From contig BSBN01001150.1 in NCBI GenBank assembly GCA_027924645.1, positions 3,100,001 to 3,164,000 of the forward strand: a stretch of 64,000 bases of DNA, read 5' to 3'. Position 1 is the first letter of the stretch, and the number at the start of each line of letters is the position of its first letter. The notes beneath the pieces were generated by a model. That model was not told where the DNA came from and made no database searches. It saw only the letters and a list, made by a program, of their open reading frames with translations. Shown piece after piece: positions 33,937 to 45,981 of this stretch. The position numbers and the translations under genes are program-made. The DNA comes from Cunninghamia lanceolata. Its lineage: Eukaryota > Streptophyta > Pinopsida > Cupressales > Cupressaceae.

Positions 33937-35600
33937 TTGGAACCTAATTTTGAAGAACTTCCAAATCATTTAATTAATCAAGGATCTCCTATACCACCAG
34001 AATCTCCCATTCTTCCTAGAACACTTTTTACAATGGGTGGTAATCTATTTGGAGGTGGTGAACATGATGAACCAATTAACAATAGAACCTTCTCTTATCT
34101 AATCTCCATAACCCCTGAAAGGAATGAACCTCCCATGAAAAATATATCTCCTGCATTCCTACCAACTTTTAGAGGAAAAGCCTCAGAGGACCCTGATCAA
34201 ATCTTGTTTGAATTTAAGGTTCTCTGCCATACCTATGATTATGCCACAGATAATCAAAAATTAAAACTTTTCCCTTCTACTCTCAAGGAATCAGCTCTAC
34301 GATAGTCCATGGGCCTGACAATAGACTCCATAACTACATGGGATCAAATGGAGACTGTCTTTCTTGAGAAATATCAAGATTACTATAGAATCAGAGATCA
34401 AAAAGATGAACTCTTTCGAATGAAAGAAATGGAAGACAAAAATTTGGAAGATTATGTAGATATATTCTTATTTGTCCATAGGATAAGTGGCAGTAATCTT
34501 GATGAAGAGCTTAGTAAAACCATTTTTCTAAGTGGATTTGATGATGAGATAAGGGAAGCCTTAAACCTTATGGGAAAGGGAGACATTAACAAACAAAGTT
34601 TCACAGAAATTGTGGAATTTAGTAGGAACTACTCTCGAACCCTTATGAGTAACTGAGTGCAGAAGAAAGGAAAAGGTGGTGGAAATGATATCACGTACGT
34701 TATGGAAGAACTGGCCAATCTAAAAACTGACATATTACTCCATTTAAACACCACCCTTGATGGTATGCAATCCAATAAAAATAATATTGAGCCCTTGGCC
34801 ATCTATTGTCCTTGTTGTAGAGAGAAACATCCTCTTAGAGAGTGCCCTTTAAACTAAACTGAGTTGTATGGGATTTGTGAAAAAAATCATCCCACAAATC
34901 AGTGCAATTTGCTCCTTGAAATTAAAAATAGATTGAAAAAGCCCCAGTAGAAGAGGAAGAATTAAATTTTATTGGCCAGAAACAATCAAACTATGGATTT
35001 AACCAGTTTCCAAGTCAATATGCTCCAAGAGGTCCACCAAGTTGGGGAACAAGCCAGTGGAGTGGACCATGGGGAGGTCCACTCCCACCAATATAGATGC
35101 CACCTCAGTGGGGGCCAACATGGCCCCAGTTGGAGTGGATGACTCAACCCTTGGTTACTTCTTAGTGGCCAAGTCAACATCAATATCAGCAACAGTGGGC
35201 ACCACAATATAACCAAGGAGCGAGGCGGTTTGGTAATCAACCTCAAGCCTTACTTCTTAGACCCTCACAACCTGCAAATCCAAATTAGAACAACCCAGTG
35301 AACCAACCCCAAATGCCTGCTCAGCCAATTTAAAAATCCCAAAAATAACAGACCCCAACAACAAGTGTATAACACTGATCCAAATACAGCTACCCTGAAT
35401 GTAGTGGTAATTAATGATATCCAACTTCATTCCTAAAACATCCTTGTAAAAACTCATGTTGAGGAAGTCCCTAATGAAGAGGAAGTGATACCTAGCACTG
35501 AGGAACAAAAAAAGGATAAGGAGGCTGAGATAAAGAACTCAGAAGAAATCTCTAAACAAGCTTTTGTTCCATTTCCAAAATGATTAAGATGGATTCCTCC
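33937..35600 (+). pseudogene. G1 gag
   Basis: The frame begins MEPNFEELPNHLINQG. It continues through the capsid domain (FLPTFRGKASEDPDQILFEF, LKLFPSTLKESALR, MGLTIDSITTWDQMETVFLE, KYQDYYRIRDQKDELFRMKE, and EELSKTIFLSGF). A zinc-knuckle region follows (CPCCREKHPLRECP, and a second with its first Cys lost, YGICEKNHPTNQC). It ends in a Pro/Gln/Trp-rich tail (about 34980-35330) and an acidic linker (PSTEEQKKDKEAEIKNSEE). Stops: TAG at 34303-34305, TGA at 34654-34656, TAA at 34855-34857 and several TAGs in the tail. These keep one frame for most of its length, so the breaks are point mutations. The coding sequence is lost where X2 begins. Confidence 0.85.
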
Positions 35601-36484
35601 AAAGAAATCTAGAGAAATTTAGATTACTTAGGACGACTCTCAGCTAATTAAGGAACCATGTCACACTTTTATAAAGGAAATGGCCGACACTGATCTAACT
35701 TCTTTAAACTTAAATCACTACAAAGTGACATATATGTTTTGAATTTTAAAATGATGTAAACTAATAAAATGTAAAAAATTTAATGTATTTTATGTTTGTA
35801 TTTTAAAAATAAAAATAAAAAATTATTTAAATGTAGTATTTTATAAAACTAACACTATATTTTAGTTGCTGATAAAATGCTAAAAAATAAGGTTGAATGG
35901 GACGTCACACTTTATATAGTAAATTTCATTTATTTTCCTTCTATATTTTTTTGTGTATTCATAACTCAAAACTTTAGTGCATGGATTAATTTTTTCCCTA
36001 ATTTGATAAATATACATTTTTAAATAAATCTTTGAAGTTGCATGTAATGAAAACACAACTGTTTCGATGGGACGTCAACTTTTGTCTTCATTATTTATCC
36101 AAAATAGTAAAAAAATATCATCTTGACAAGGAATCTCTCCTCTAGTGTATCATCTATTTTTCAATTTTTTTTGATAAACTTTACTATTTTCTCTTGAGAG
36201 GACAACCAACACCATATTTTGGTGTTGATGACCTACTTTTAGTAGAAATAAAAAATAAAATATAAACACTAATTGAAATGTTTTAAAATTTATATTTTTA
36301 CAAAGTAGACTTATTGATCTATAAAAGGGTATTTTTAGATTCTTTTAAAATGATTATTTTCACGAGTAGGAATTATTAGAACATCAAGTTTTTCAAATAA
36401 TTTCATTTTTTTGCTAAATGAGCCCCAAAGTGATACTACATATGTTTTTAGTGGATGGTTCCAATTGGAAAAGTTATGGCCTAG

Positions 36485-37729
36485 TGTTTTGTAGTGTTTT
36501 TTTGTTAATAGGGGGAAAATGTGGTTTTAATGGTTTATGCAAAATCCTCCTTTCACTACAAACATTCCAAGGGCTTATCAACCAAGTTGAATCTCCACTA
36601 AACGAGAGCAATCACCTATCAAGTTGAGTTGCCACTTGGGAAGCTGTGGATTATTGGATGTCTCTAACAATGTCTCTATCTAATGTTCAAGTGTACTTAG
36701 AAACCCTAATTATGCAAATCAATAAGCAAATTATCGAATTACAACAAATCCTTTCAGACTGAGATAAGGGATAGAGATATTTAACTCACTATTTTTTGAA
36801 GTTCAGAAGGCAGAAAAGTCAAGGACACAGGGACTAGCGCCCAAGTCCAAGATACCTGTTTCTTTGCGGGATCCTGATCTCCTTTCGACACTAATCTATG
36901 CTGCAACTTCCATTTCCAGGAATTCAACTATGGAGGACATGGGGATTAGCGCCCTAGTCCAGGAAAAGCTCTGGTATCCTGCTTCTCTTCAGATCCTAAA
37001 TCCTCAATGTCTGCCACTCCTTCCTGCAACTCCACTCCATGGAACTTGACACATGTAACATGCAATCACAAGGAGTGTGGGAGGGGCTTGTGGTGTTTAT
37101 AGGTTTGCCTCAGTCAAGCCTCGAAGAGACATTCAAGTCTTTCGAACATTGTTGTCAGATGAGAGTGCGTATCCTGACGAGATAGAGGCAAAAATCCAAA
37201 TGAAGATCTCATGGAAGGAATATGCTCTTCATGCCATGAGCATATGGATGTCAAATCTATAAATACAAACACAATAACAACAAAGTATTGCTCTGCAACA
37301 CAATGAATGTCTTGAATCACTTTCACAAAATCATAATGCTCATGTAATTTCCATCTAGTTTCCATCTAGTTTGCAAATGAAACCTTATCATGCTTATTTA
37401 TGCAACTAAAAAGATTCTCGCTAAGAATTTCATAATTCAAACTTTAGATGTCAACATAGGACCCAAATAACAGTCACTAAACCAGCATTTGAAATTAGGG
37501 TAGACCCAAAATAGGGCTGGACTAGGGCACTAGCGCCCAAGTCCACCCTACCATTTTTGCTTAGGATTCATCAAAGTGCAGCCCCCTAGGTCCTATTTCT
37601 CACAAGACCCAAGGATTTTCTCATCGGGAATCAGAAATAACATGCAATATGCTCTAAATGTAATTACAGGACCCGGGAGCTAAACCTTAAGAGGGAAAAA
37701 CCCCCAAGGGGACATTTTTTGACATAACA
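36485..37729 (-). repeat. 3' LTR of the LARD-like element
   Basis: 1,245 bp. Highly similar to 41118-42390 along its whole length, including aaggggacattttttgacat at the end and ctagcgccc.agtcca phrases. One small indel (about 28 bp, corresponding to 41837-41870) distinguishes the pair. Confidence 0.88.
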
Positions 37730-37794
37730 TTTAGCCCCCACTTTAATGTATGTATAAACGTAAGGCCAATACATGCATTAAAGTATGGTTAACA

Positions 37795-38235
37795 AACACA
37801 ACAAACATGCCAAGCACAGAGAAGACATGCCAAACTTAATGAAGATAGTAACAAGCATGCAAAACACGAAGAAGACAGTTACAGTCACGCAAAACACAAA
37901 GAAGACAGTATTGAAGACACGCAAAACACGGTGAATGTAATTATTTTCTTTTTCTGTTGCTCATATATGAAATGCAGAATGCAAGTACAATGAAGGTAAA
38001 CACACAACCCATAGTGCAGGAGGGACTCATCGCCACCAATCTTTAAGACTGCACACATGGGGGAACAAACACGTAATACAAATCTCAGAGTGCAGGAGGG
38101 ACTCATCGCCACTAGTCGTTAAGACTGCACTTGAGAACAAACATGCCATACAAATCCCAAAGCATAGGAGGGAATCATCGCCACCAGTCTTTAAGACTAT
38201 GCTTGGGAACAAACACGCCATACACACACATAGAA
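37795..38235. repeat. Short tandem repeats in the LARD interior
   Basis: Two sets. At 37805-37930 a ~35-bp phrase around atgcaaaacacgaagaagac occurs three to four times. At 37990-38230 a 73-bp unit containing gcaggagggactcatcgcc and ttaagactgcac occurs three times (38017, 38091 and, as ataggaggga, 38164). Confidence 0.85.
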
Positions 38236-39665
38236 GACATGGAGAAAACATGACAAACAAGCGATGGAGTGTGCCTATTTCTAGGTTCATCACCATCTCA
38301 GGCACATTACAGGCACACACCGATGATTGGGCTTTGCCACAACAATCGCTGAAGACATGCTTAAGGGTTAGGATGTCTCAGATCCGCTCCCCGCCTGCTC
38401 GAAGGACTTTTTGAAAATGATAGGATTGTGCACTCTCCTCAAGAAATACACCATCCCTTCCTTGCACGAAGGGCTTAAGATAAAAAGGATATACACAATA
38501 TCCCACCTCAGTAGAGGGCTTAAATGATTGCAATAGATTTCAAGATTTACAAACACACTTTGCTAGCATCTAAATCAGACATCTTACCTTATATATGCCC
38601 TCACCTTAAGGTGGTTGATGTCGTGTACCGATATCAAGCACGTTAAGGTAGGAAGAAAACACACAAGGGAACACGAGCTCTCTCAAATCCCATGCCTCCT
38701 AGTGGTAACATGTGCTTTACGATCACCAAATGTTCCCACAAACACACAATTCCCTGCAAGAAAAGGTGTTAGCATCCATATAATCATGATAAACAACAAT
38801 GCATATGATCAATCACATAAAGAACTGAAGAATACAAGATTTAAGATAGACAAAGTGCATGGAGCAACAGTAATCTTATGTTTTGTAAGTGCGATAAGAC
38901 AACATCAAGATCACACGGAGTGATTCTACTAGCTAAGCGTCGAATAATAAATAACCCCATCGTCATGTATGGACTAGGTCCATTTTTTTATTACTCGCTA
39001 AAGGGACATTAGGTTCGCATCAGTATAATATGTTTTTCATCATCCACCCGCTAGATAGAAACACTAGAGGAAGGGAAACAATAAATCAAGAGAGGAGAAA
39101 CAAGTGCCTTAGGGACAGTCACGTAGGAGGGTGCCCCCAAGTCACCAATCGCAATGCCATGTCCATAAGACACATGAACACACAACAATGAAAATAGAGG
39201 AGAAGCAATATAGAAGAATGATGATACAAATAGAAGAAGGGTCACAACAGAGGCAGTCTCCCAGTATCCTTGACCTTACAAGAGTATCAAAGGTCATTCT
39301 AGGAGGCCTAAACAACACATAACACATTACGAGGGAAGCACAACACGGAGGTAAAGGGTTAGAAATACTTACCTGCCAGGAAAACCAAACTAACCTTTGT
39401 CAACAATTAAATCAATGTCATTTTCCCGTGGATGAGGTGAATTATTAACTTTCTCCTTATCCACTTTTATTAAACCAATCATTTCATCATAGTTCAGATA
39501 GTCATTGTCAGCATCATAAGTTTCATTAAGAGAGTTTTAATACTCATCATTCTCAATGTGGTGTGTTAAGTCTTCTACTACCCGAGGGTATGTGTTCATG
39601 AGAGATGTGTAATTGTCTAGATCATATCAAGGCATAACATTATGATACATTATATGCATTATGCC
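38236..39665. other. LARD interior without recognisable genes
   Basis: Many short frames on both strands, none with a domain or shared frame continuity. It appears to be untranslated retroelement sequence downstream (minus sense) of the ORF at 40208-39666. Confidence 0.45.
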
Positions 39666-40208
39666 TTAGATTACATTAACATTATCTTGTCCATCTTTGA
39701 TCAACTCTCTTGTGTTATGAATAACAGGGACGGCTTCTTCCGCTATCCTTTCATTTTCCATAAATGCTTGAAAATCGGCTAAGTCATTGTCAAGTTTGTT
39801 TATTTTCTCATCAGTTACATATGTTATCACATCAATAGGATCCTCAACATCATGAAATATTTGTTCTTGCATTGTAGTTGTAGGATGCGTGATATCTTGC
39901 AAAAGTTGTTTTTCTCCTGTTGTTGGGAAGGTATCAATGATTCCATTGTCTTGTACTAGTATATCCTCATGGGAAGAATCATTTTTGAAAGAATGATCAG
40001 AGGACAAGTTTATGTCATCATCACATGTAGTAGATATAGGATAAGTGCTATCACAATTATCTTTTTCATTGCTACTCATGGATATGAACTCGGTTAAGCT
40101 TTCTGATATCGTGGGATGTTCACTCATGAGAGTTAAAAATTGGTCAAAATCAAGATCTTTGATAAATGCACGCAAATATACCATAGAAAAATGACATGAA
40201 GGTGCCAT
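39666..40208 (-). CDS. Acidic ORF in the LARD-like element
   Basis: An uninterrupted 180-codon minus-strand frame from MAPSCHFSMVYLRAFIKDLD to the stop at 39666. It is rich in Asp, Glu, Ser and Thr (for example STTCDDDINLSSDHSFKNDS) and has no transmembrane, zinc or catalytic motif. It is the only long frame in the interior and lies on the inferred sense strand. I do not recognise it. It could be a remnant gag-region peptide or simply open by chance in a low-complexity region; the intact frame in a decayed neighbourhood favours recent coding. Confidence 0.4.
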   Translation of the reverse strand: MAPSCHFSMVYLRAFIKDLDFDQFLTLMSEHPTISESLTEFISMSSNEKDNCDSTYPISTTCDDDINLSSDHSFKNDSSHEDILVQDNGIIDTFPTTGEKQLLQDITHPTTTMQEQIFHDVEDPIDVITYVTDEKINKLDNDLADFQAFMENERIAEEAVPVIHNTRELIKDGQDNVNVI

Positions 40209-41117
40209 GTGTATGTTTTCAAATGAGTTCCAAATCAGATTTCAATAGGTTTTCGACACTTATGCCAGAAACAAATGCAAAAGTATGTATGAATATGACC
40301 TAAAATGCTTGATTTTTCAATTTTTTCCAATGCAAATCACTAGGAGAAAAGGTGTTGCAAAATTTTTCAAGAGGTAAAGTGAATAATATGCTTAATATTA
40401 GTACAATTATGCAGCAATATCTTTCACAACATGCTTTTAATGCAAACCTAGAGTGATGACAAGTCAAAACCTAGTGAAAATATGCTAAAATATGCAATTT
40501 TTCAACAATTTTCCATGCAAAGGCCTAGTAAATGGGGTGTTGTAAGGAATTTGAGGAGGGGAAACGGATAATAACCCTAATTATAGTCAATTAATGCATC
40601 AAAATCCCTTACAACATGCTTGTGATGCAAATCTAGAGAGACGATAAGGCCAAAATCTAGTGAAAATGCAAGGTTTTCAAACCGTAGACATAAAATTTTT
40701 GCAAGAAGACCACTATGATGCAACACTACTATTAGAAAGAAGTCCTAATACGTGTTTGAAAATGGTAGTAAAATCTGAAACAATATTTTGACTACAAACC
40801 CTAGCCAATGCAAAACTAGGTTTTTATGAAAAATGCACAATTTCAAGCAATTTTTGTCAAATGAAGCACAAAAATGCAATGCAAATGTATTCTAAAATGA
40901 TGAATTTCTGTAGTTTTAAATCAGATCTAATGAAAATGGCAGAAATTTAATGAAATGGAATGCCAATTAATTCAAATTATGCTAAAATGCAAGCCTAAAA
41001 TGCTAATTTTTTCAATTTTTTTTTAATTTTTCAAATGCAATAGGATGAATGAATGCAAATATATCAAACAACACTCAACAAGGTGCCAGAAAGTTCAAAA
41101 AAATGGGTTCACCAAAA
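40209..41117. other. LARD 5' interior, leader-like
   Basis: A-rich, with loosely repeated aaaatgcaa and ttttcaa words and the phrase caaaatctagtgaaaat recurring near 40470 and 40650. In the minus sense it lies between the upstream LTR and the ORF. No clear primer-binding site was identified (tctggcacc near 41080 reversed is a weak candidate). Confidence 0.45.
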
Positions 41118-42390
41118 ATTTTTGTAGTGTTTTTTTGTTAAAATGGGGAAAATGTGGTTTTAATGGTTTATGCAAAATCCTCCTTTCACTACAAACATTC
41201 CAAGGGCTTATCAACCGAGTTGAATCTCCACTAAGCGAGAGCAATCACCTATCAGGTTGAGTTACCACTTGGGAAGCTATGGATTCTTGGATGTGTCAAA
41301 CAATGTCTTTATCTAATGCTCAAGTGTACTAAGAAACCCTAATTATGCAAATCAATAAGCAAATTATCGAATTACAACAAATCCTTTCAGACTGAGATAA
41401 GGGACAGAGATATTTAACTCACTATTTTTTGAAGTTCAGAAGGCTGAAAAGTTGGGGACACAAGGACTAGCGCCCAAGTCCAAGGTACCTATTTCTTTGC
41501 GGGATCCTGATCTCCTTCTGACACTGATCTGCACTGCAACTTCTATTTTTGGGAATTCAACTGCGGAGGACACGGGGATTAGCACCCTAGTCCAAGAAAA
41601 GCTCCAGTGTCCTACTTCTTTTCAAATCCTGAATGCTTAATGTCTGTCACTTCTTCCTGCAACTCCACTCCACGGAACTCAACACATGTAACCTGTAATC
41701 ACAAGGAGTGTGGGAGGAAGTTGTGGTGTTTATAGGCTTGCCTCGATCAAGCCCCGGAGAGACATTCAAGTCTTTCAAACATCGTTGTCAGATGAGAGTG
41801 TGTATCCCGGCGGGATAGAGGCAAAAATCTAAATGCTAAATGATTGAAAACATAATAGATATCACCTTGTAGTGAAGATCTCATGGAAGGAAGATGCTCT
41901 TCATGCCATGAGGAGATGGATGTCAAATCTGTAAATACAAACACAATAACAACAAAGTACTTCTCTGCAACACAATGAATGCCTTGAATCACTTTCACAA
42001 AATAACAATGCTCATGTAATTTCCATCTAGTTTGCAAATGAAACCTAATCATGCTTATATATGCAACTACAAAGATTCCTGCTAAAAATTTCATAATTCA
42101 AACTTTAGATGTCGGTATAGGACCCAAATAACAGTCACTAAACCGACATTTGAAATTAGGGCAGACCCAAAATAGGGTTGGACTAGGGCGCTAGCGCCCA
42201 AGTCCACCCTGCCATTTTTGCCCAGGATTCATCAAAGTGCAGCCCCCTAGGTCCTATTTGTCACAAGACCCAAGGGTTTTCTCATCAAGAGTCAGAAATA
42301 ACATGCAAGATGCTCTAAATGCAAATACAGGACCTAGGAGCTAAACCTTAAGAGGGAAAATCCCCCAAGGGGACATTTTTTGACATAACA
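41118..42390 (-). repeat. 5' LTR of the LARD-like element
   Basis: 1,273 bp. Pairs with 36485-37729. The TSD cctag follows at 42391-42395. Confidence 0.88.
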
Positions 42391-42544
42391 CCTAGATCTA
42401 ATTTAGCTAGAATGAATCCAGATAGAACGTAAGTTTCACCAAAATTGAGTTTTAGTTGGAAATCCTAAAATTTGTTTATGTTGATAAGTTGGCCCAAAGT
42501 GTGACACAGCTTTGAACTTTTACCCATATCAAAGTTCCTTTTTT

Positions 42545-43318
42545 ACAGGTGATAAAGGATATCCCTGAGATAAACCAAACCATCAAAAGCTTATGCTTAA
42601 AGCTTCTAGGGAGGAAACAAAAATTACCAAACACTATTCAGGCAGAGGGAAAACTTGTTGATGTCCTGGCAGGAAAGTTGATTCCTCAATTTAGTATGGA
42701 GACCCTGGAAGCCCTATTATCTTAGTGGTGATAAAAGGAACATCAGTCTCGAATGTACTAATTGATTTAGGAGCTGCTATCAATGTGATGACTACAGATA
42801 TTGTAGAAGATTTGGCATTAACTCATATGCAACCAACCTCAATTGTTTTACAACTTGCAGATATGTCCATCACTAAACCAGAAGGGATTTTGAAAGATAT
42901 CATAGTCATTGTGGACACTTGGGATTATTCAGTAGATTTTCTCATCCTTCAAACAAGGAAGAAATGGTTAGGATATCCAATAATTTTGGGTGGACCATGG
43001 CTGGCCACAATAACAACCCTTATTGACTATAGATCTTGAAATATGACTATTTCTAATGGAAAAAGGCTAAAGGAACTCTCTATCTATCCTTCCGCTAAGC
43101 CATTCTTGCAGTATGAGAATAAACCTTGGGTAGATGATTTAATGGATTCAGATGAGGAAGATGCCTCCTCATTAGCAATGGTAACAATTACCAAGCATTT
43201 TGAAGAATATAATAAAGAATACAACGAGTTAGAAGCAAATGATCTGAAACCTCCCCATACAATGTTGCACGATAGGAGATCTCTGGATGGCTCCAGAGAG
43301 ATCCAAGAGGTTCTTTAG
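42545..43318 (+). pseudogene. G1 protease region
   Basis: Begins after X2 with VIKDIPEINQTIKSLCLKLL then IPQFSMETLEALLS. The retropepsin-like segment follows (SVSNVLIDLGAAINVMTTDI; ILGGPWLATI). Plant Ty3 proteases read L-I-D-S/T-G-A-x-x-N/S at the active site; here the Ser/Thr is Leu, so activity is unlikely. A linker with MDSDEEDASS follows. Stops at about 42723 and 43037-43039 divide the frame. Confidence 0.8.
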
Positions 43319-43579
43319 GGGCATTTAACTATCCATATTCTAAAGAAGTTACTTCTAACATGAATTATCAACAAACGAAAACCTTACATCAGATTGTGCC
43401 TCACTCCTATCCATTAAATACATTGATCAGTCCCTACAAAGACATTCATTTTGTTCATTGTGGCACGAAGAAAATAACTATCCAAACCAATAAACAACTC
43501 TCCATAAGAAGTTGGTTAACAGAAACAGAAAAATTCTAATTGACAAAACTGCTACAAAACAACACAAGAATTTGCATGG

Positions 43580-44316
43580 GAATACAAGGATATGAGAGGA
43601 ATTCATCCTAGTGTATGTACACTCCATATCTACACTGAAGATGTCTGTCCTGTGAGACAACCACAAAGAAGGATCAATCCTGCTTTAAGAGAAATAGTGA
43701 AGGATGAAGTAGAGAAGTTATTGTAGGTAGGATTCATCTATCCTATTTCTGATAGTCAGTGGGTGTCACCATTAGTGATTGTACCAAAGAAAAATGGCAA
43801 ATGGCGAGTCTATATTGACTATCGAGAATTAAATAAAGCCACCAAGAAAGACTATTTCCCTCTTCTCTTTATCGACCAAGTGTTGGATAATCTAGCTGGC
43901 AGTCACTATTTCTCTTTTTTGGATGGATTCAGTGGCTACAACCAGATCCAGGTAGCCCCAAAGGATCAAGAGAAAACCACATTCACATGTCCATGGGGAA
44001 CATTTGCCTACAGGGTTTTGCCACATTTTAAAAAGTTGTGTTGGCAGTCTTTGCTTATTTAGCCAACACATGTGTGGAAGTCTACATGGATGATTTCATA
44101 GTGCATGGGAAGACTTTTGATGAAGCCTTGGATAGCCTGAACAAAGTGCTTAAAAGGTGCGAAGAGCATCAATTGTCCTTGAATCATGACAAGTGTCTTC
44201 TTATGATGATAGAAGGAATAGTCCTAGGTCACCACATTTCACAAGAAGGTACGAAAGTAGACCCCAAAAAGGTTGAAATCATAGTGCACCTCCACCTCAA
44301 ACTCAAACTGAAGTAA
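43580..44316 (+). pseudogene. G1 reverse transcriptase
   Basis: Ordered Ty3 RT blocks: VSPLVIVPKKNGKWRVYIDY RELN (block 1), DYFPLLFIDQVLDNLAGSHY then FSFLDGFSGYNQIQ (blocks 2-3, with the first catalytic Asp), KTTFTCPWGTFAYRVLP (block 4), VEVYMDDFIVHGKTFDEALD (the YMDD active site, block 5) and HQLSLNHDKCLLM...VLGHHIS (blocks 6-7). A segment between RVLP and the YMDD block is missing (no F-G-L-x-N-A-P) and the frame changes near 44040. TAG near 43724 precedes block 1. It belongs to the same polyprotein as the gag at 33937. Confidence 0.93.
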
Positions 44317-44890
44317 GACATTTCCTAGGACATGTTGGGTATTATCAGAGGTTTAATGAAAACTTTAGCCAAAAGGCTGATCCATTGTTTACCCTTCTGA
44401 AAAAGGACTCTAAGTTCAATTAGATGCCACAATGTCAAGAATCATTCGAAGCCATAAGAAATCCCTCATGACAACACCTGTCATCAAAGGACCAAATTGG
44501 AGTGAGCCTTTTCATATTCACTCATATGCTTCCAATCAAGCAATCAGAGTAGTTTTGGGGTAGGTTAATGAATCTAGAGGTATGCATGCTATATATTATG
44601 TTAGCAAAAATTTAAACCCTGCAGAGAAAAATTATACAACCACAAAGAAAGAGTTCATGGTAGTAGTTTATGCAATTAATAAGTTCTGCCACTATATTAC
44701 ATGGTACAAAGTTTTTATCCACATTGATCATGCTACTATTCAACATCTTATGAATAAAGTTGTGGTAGGGGGTAGAATTATTAGATAGTTCCTACTGTTA
44801 CAATAATTTGATATAACTATTGTTGATAAGCCTGAGAAAGATAATGTGGTTGTTGATTTCTTATCAAGATTGACTGTGCAGGGAAGCAAT
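44317..44890 (+). pseudogene. G1 RNase H
   Basis: RHFLGHVGYYQRFNENFSQK opens the connection. Then MHAIYYVSKNLNPAEKNYTT with KKEFMVVVYAINKFCHYITW and VFIHIDHATIQHLM give the usual Y-x-S-x-x-L...A-E-x-N-Y-x-x-x-E-K/x-E...D-H-x-x-L order. It ends in PEKDNVVVDFLSRL. Several stops and a frameshift near 44460 break it. Confidence 0.9.
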
Positions 44891-45981
44891 GAACTAGTGG
44901 ATGATGCATTTCTAGATGAGCACCTTTTTAGCATTTCCATACAATCTCCATGGTTTGCAGATTTAGCTAACTATTTGATTATAGTAAAATGTCCACCGCA
45001 CTTCAACTAGGAGACAAGGTGACTGATCAGGGATAGTTCCAGGTATAAATGGGTAAATGGTATTTTGTTTAAAAATTGCCTTGATCATGTATTGAGAAGA
45101 TGTGTACAAGAAACAAAAGTTTATGATATCATCCGAGCATGCCATGATGAGCCTTCATGAGGCCACTTTTCAGCTCTCCAAACTGGATAGAAGATTCTGG
45201 GAGATGAGTACTTCTGGCTGACGATGACAAAGGATATCCAACAATATGTCAAGCAATGCAATCAATGCCAGCAAATGGGATGGCCAACTCCTACTACAGA
45301 AATGCCGCTCCATCCTCAAGTGGTCCTAGAACCGTTTGAGAAATGAGGAATAAATTTTGCGGGACCAATTGATCCACCATCCATAGGAAACCATTACATT
45401 CTGGTCTGTACTGACTATGCCACCAAATGGGTTGAAGCCAAAGCTCTACCAGTAGCAAAAGAAGAAAAGGTTGTAGATTTCCTGTACAAAAACATTTTAC
45501 AGAGATTTGGAGCACCATGGGTTCTTGTTTTTGAGCAGGGGCCATAATTCATGTCTATTATGATCAAAGCATTCTTGGAGAGATATCAAATCAGTCACAG
45601 AAAATCTTCTCCATATCACCCCCAGAGTACTGGTCAAGTGGAAGTGATGAATAGAGAACTGGAGAACATCCTCACAAAGACAGTTTCAGGCAAGAAGACT
45701 GATTGGGAAGAAAGAATGACATAAGTTGTTTTGGCCTATAACACCACTTGGAGAACCAGTACTAACTTCACACCATATGAATTAGTTTATGGGAAGCATC
45801 CAGTGCTCCCTATTGAATATGAGGTGGAAACCTTGAGAACAACACTAGAAGTTGGTATTGATTTAACAGAAGCACAACATAGAATAATGCATCTGAACAA
45901 CCTAGAGGAAATGCGAATGGAGGCACTACATCATATAGAGTTGGTTTGGTAACAAAGGAAAGAATGACTCAATAACCATAT
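44891..45981 (+). pseudogene. G1 integrase, N-terminal part and core
   Basis: The zinc domain reads ACHDEPS, stop, GHFS...CNQCQQMG (H-x-H-C-C). The core follows with GPIDPPSIGNHYILVCTDYA (first Asp in TDYATKWVEA), then FGAPWVLVFEQGP, where the second catalytic Asp is Glu, then SPYHPQSTGQVEVMNRELEN with the catalytic Glu. Near the end it reads VLAYNTTWRTSTNFTPYELV YGKHPVLP. The reading frame is cut after LNNHI by the insertion at 45982 and resumes at 55368. Confidence 0.92.

Larger units (their letters stand above)
36485..42390 (-). mobile_element. Non-autonomous LTR retrotransposon (LARD-like)
   Basis: Two direct LTRs (36485-37729 and 41118-42390) are flanked by a 5-bp TSD cctag (36480-36484 and 42391-42395). 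In minus-strand orientation the LTRs start TGTTATGTCAAAAAATG. The purine-rich tract aaagtgggggctaaa (37730-37744 reversed) precedes the downstream LTR, so transcription is leftward. The 3.4-kb interior has no protease, RT or integrase, only one acidic ORF and short tandem repeats. It would depend on another element's enzymes. Confidence 0.85.
35659..42525 (+). mobile_element. X2: non-autonomous relative of X1
   Basis: The left end starts at tgtcacacttttataaagg, matching the inner part of the X1 right end for 32 bp with three mismatches, and the following ~700 bp share phrases with X1. The right end, 42496-42525 reversed, begins gggtaaaag and matches the X1 left TIR with three mismatches, plus gggccaac inward. 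Without the LTR element inserted at 36485-42390 (plus its TSD), X2 is only about 950 bp and has no coding sequence. It would therefore need a transposase in trans. The outer 19 bases of the left TIR are missing, so no TSD can be shown (atat follows the right end). It interrupts G1 between gag and protease. Confidence 0.65.

Noticed and set aside
37114..42094. Similar open frames at 37114-37365 and 41747-42094 as a duplicated gene
   Set aside because: They are the same position of the two LTRs of the LARD-like element, so the similarity is LTR identity rather than gene duplication.
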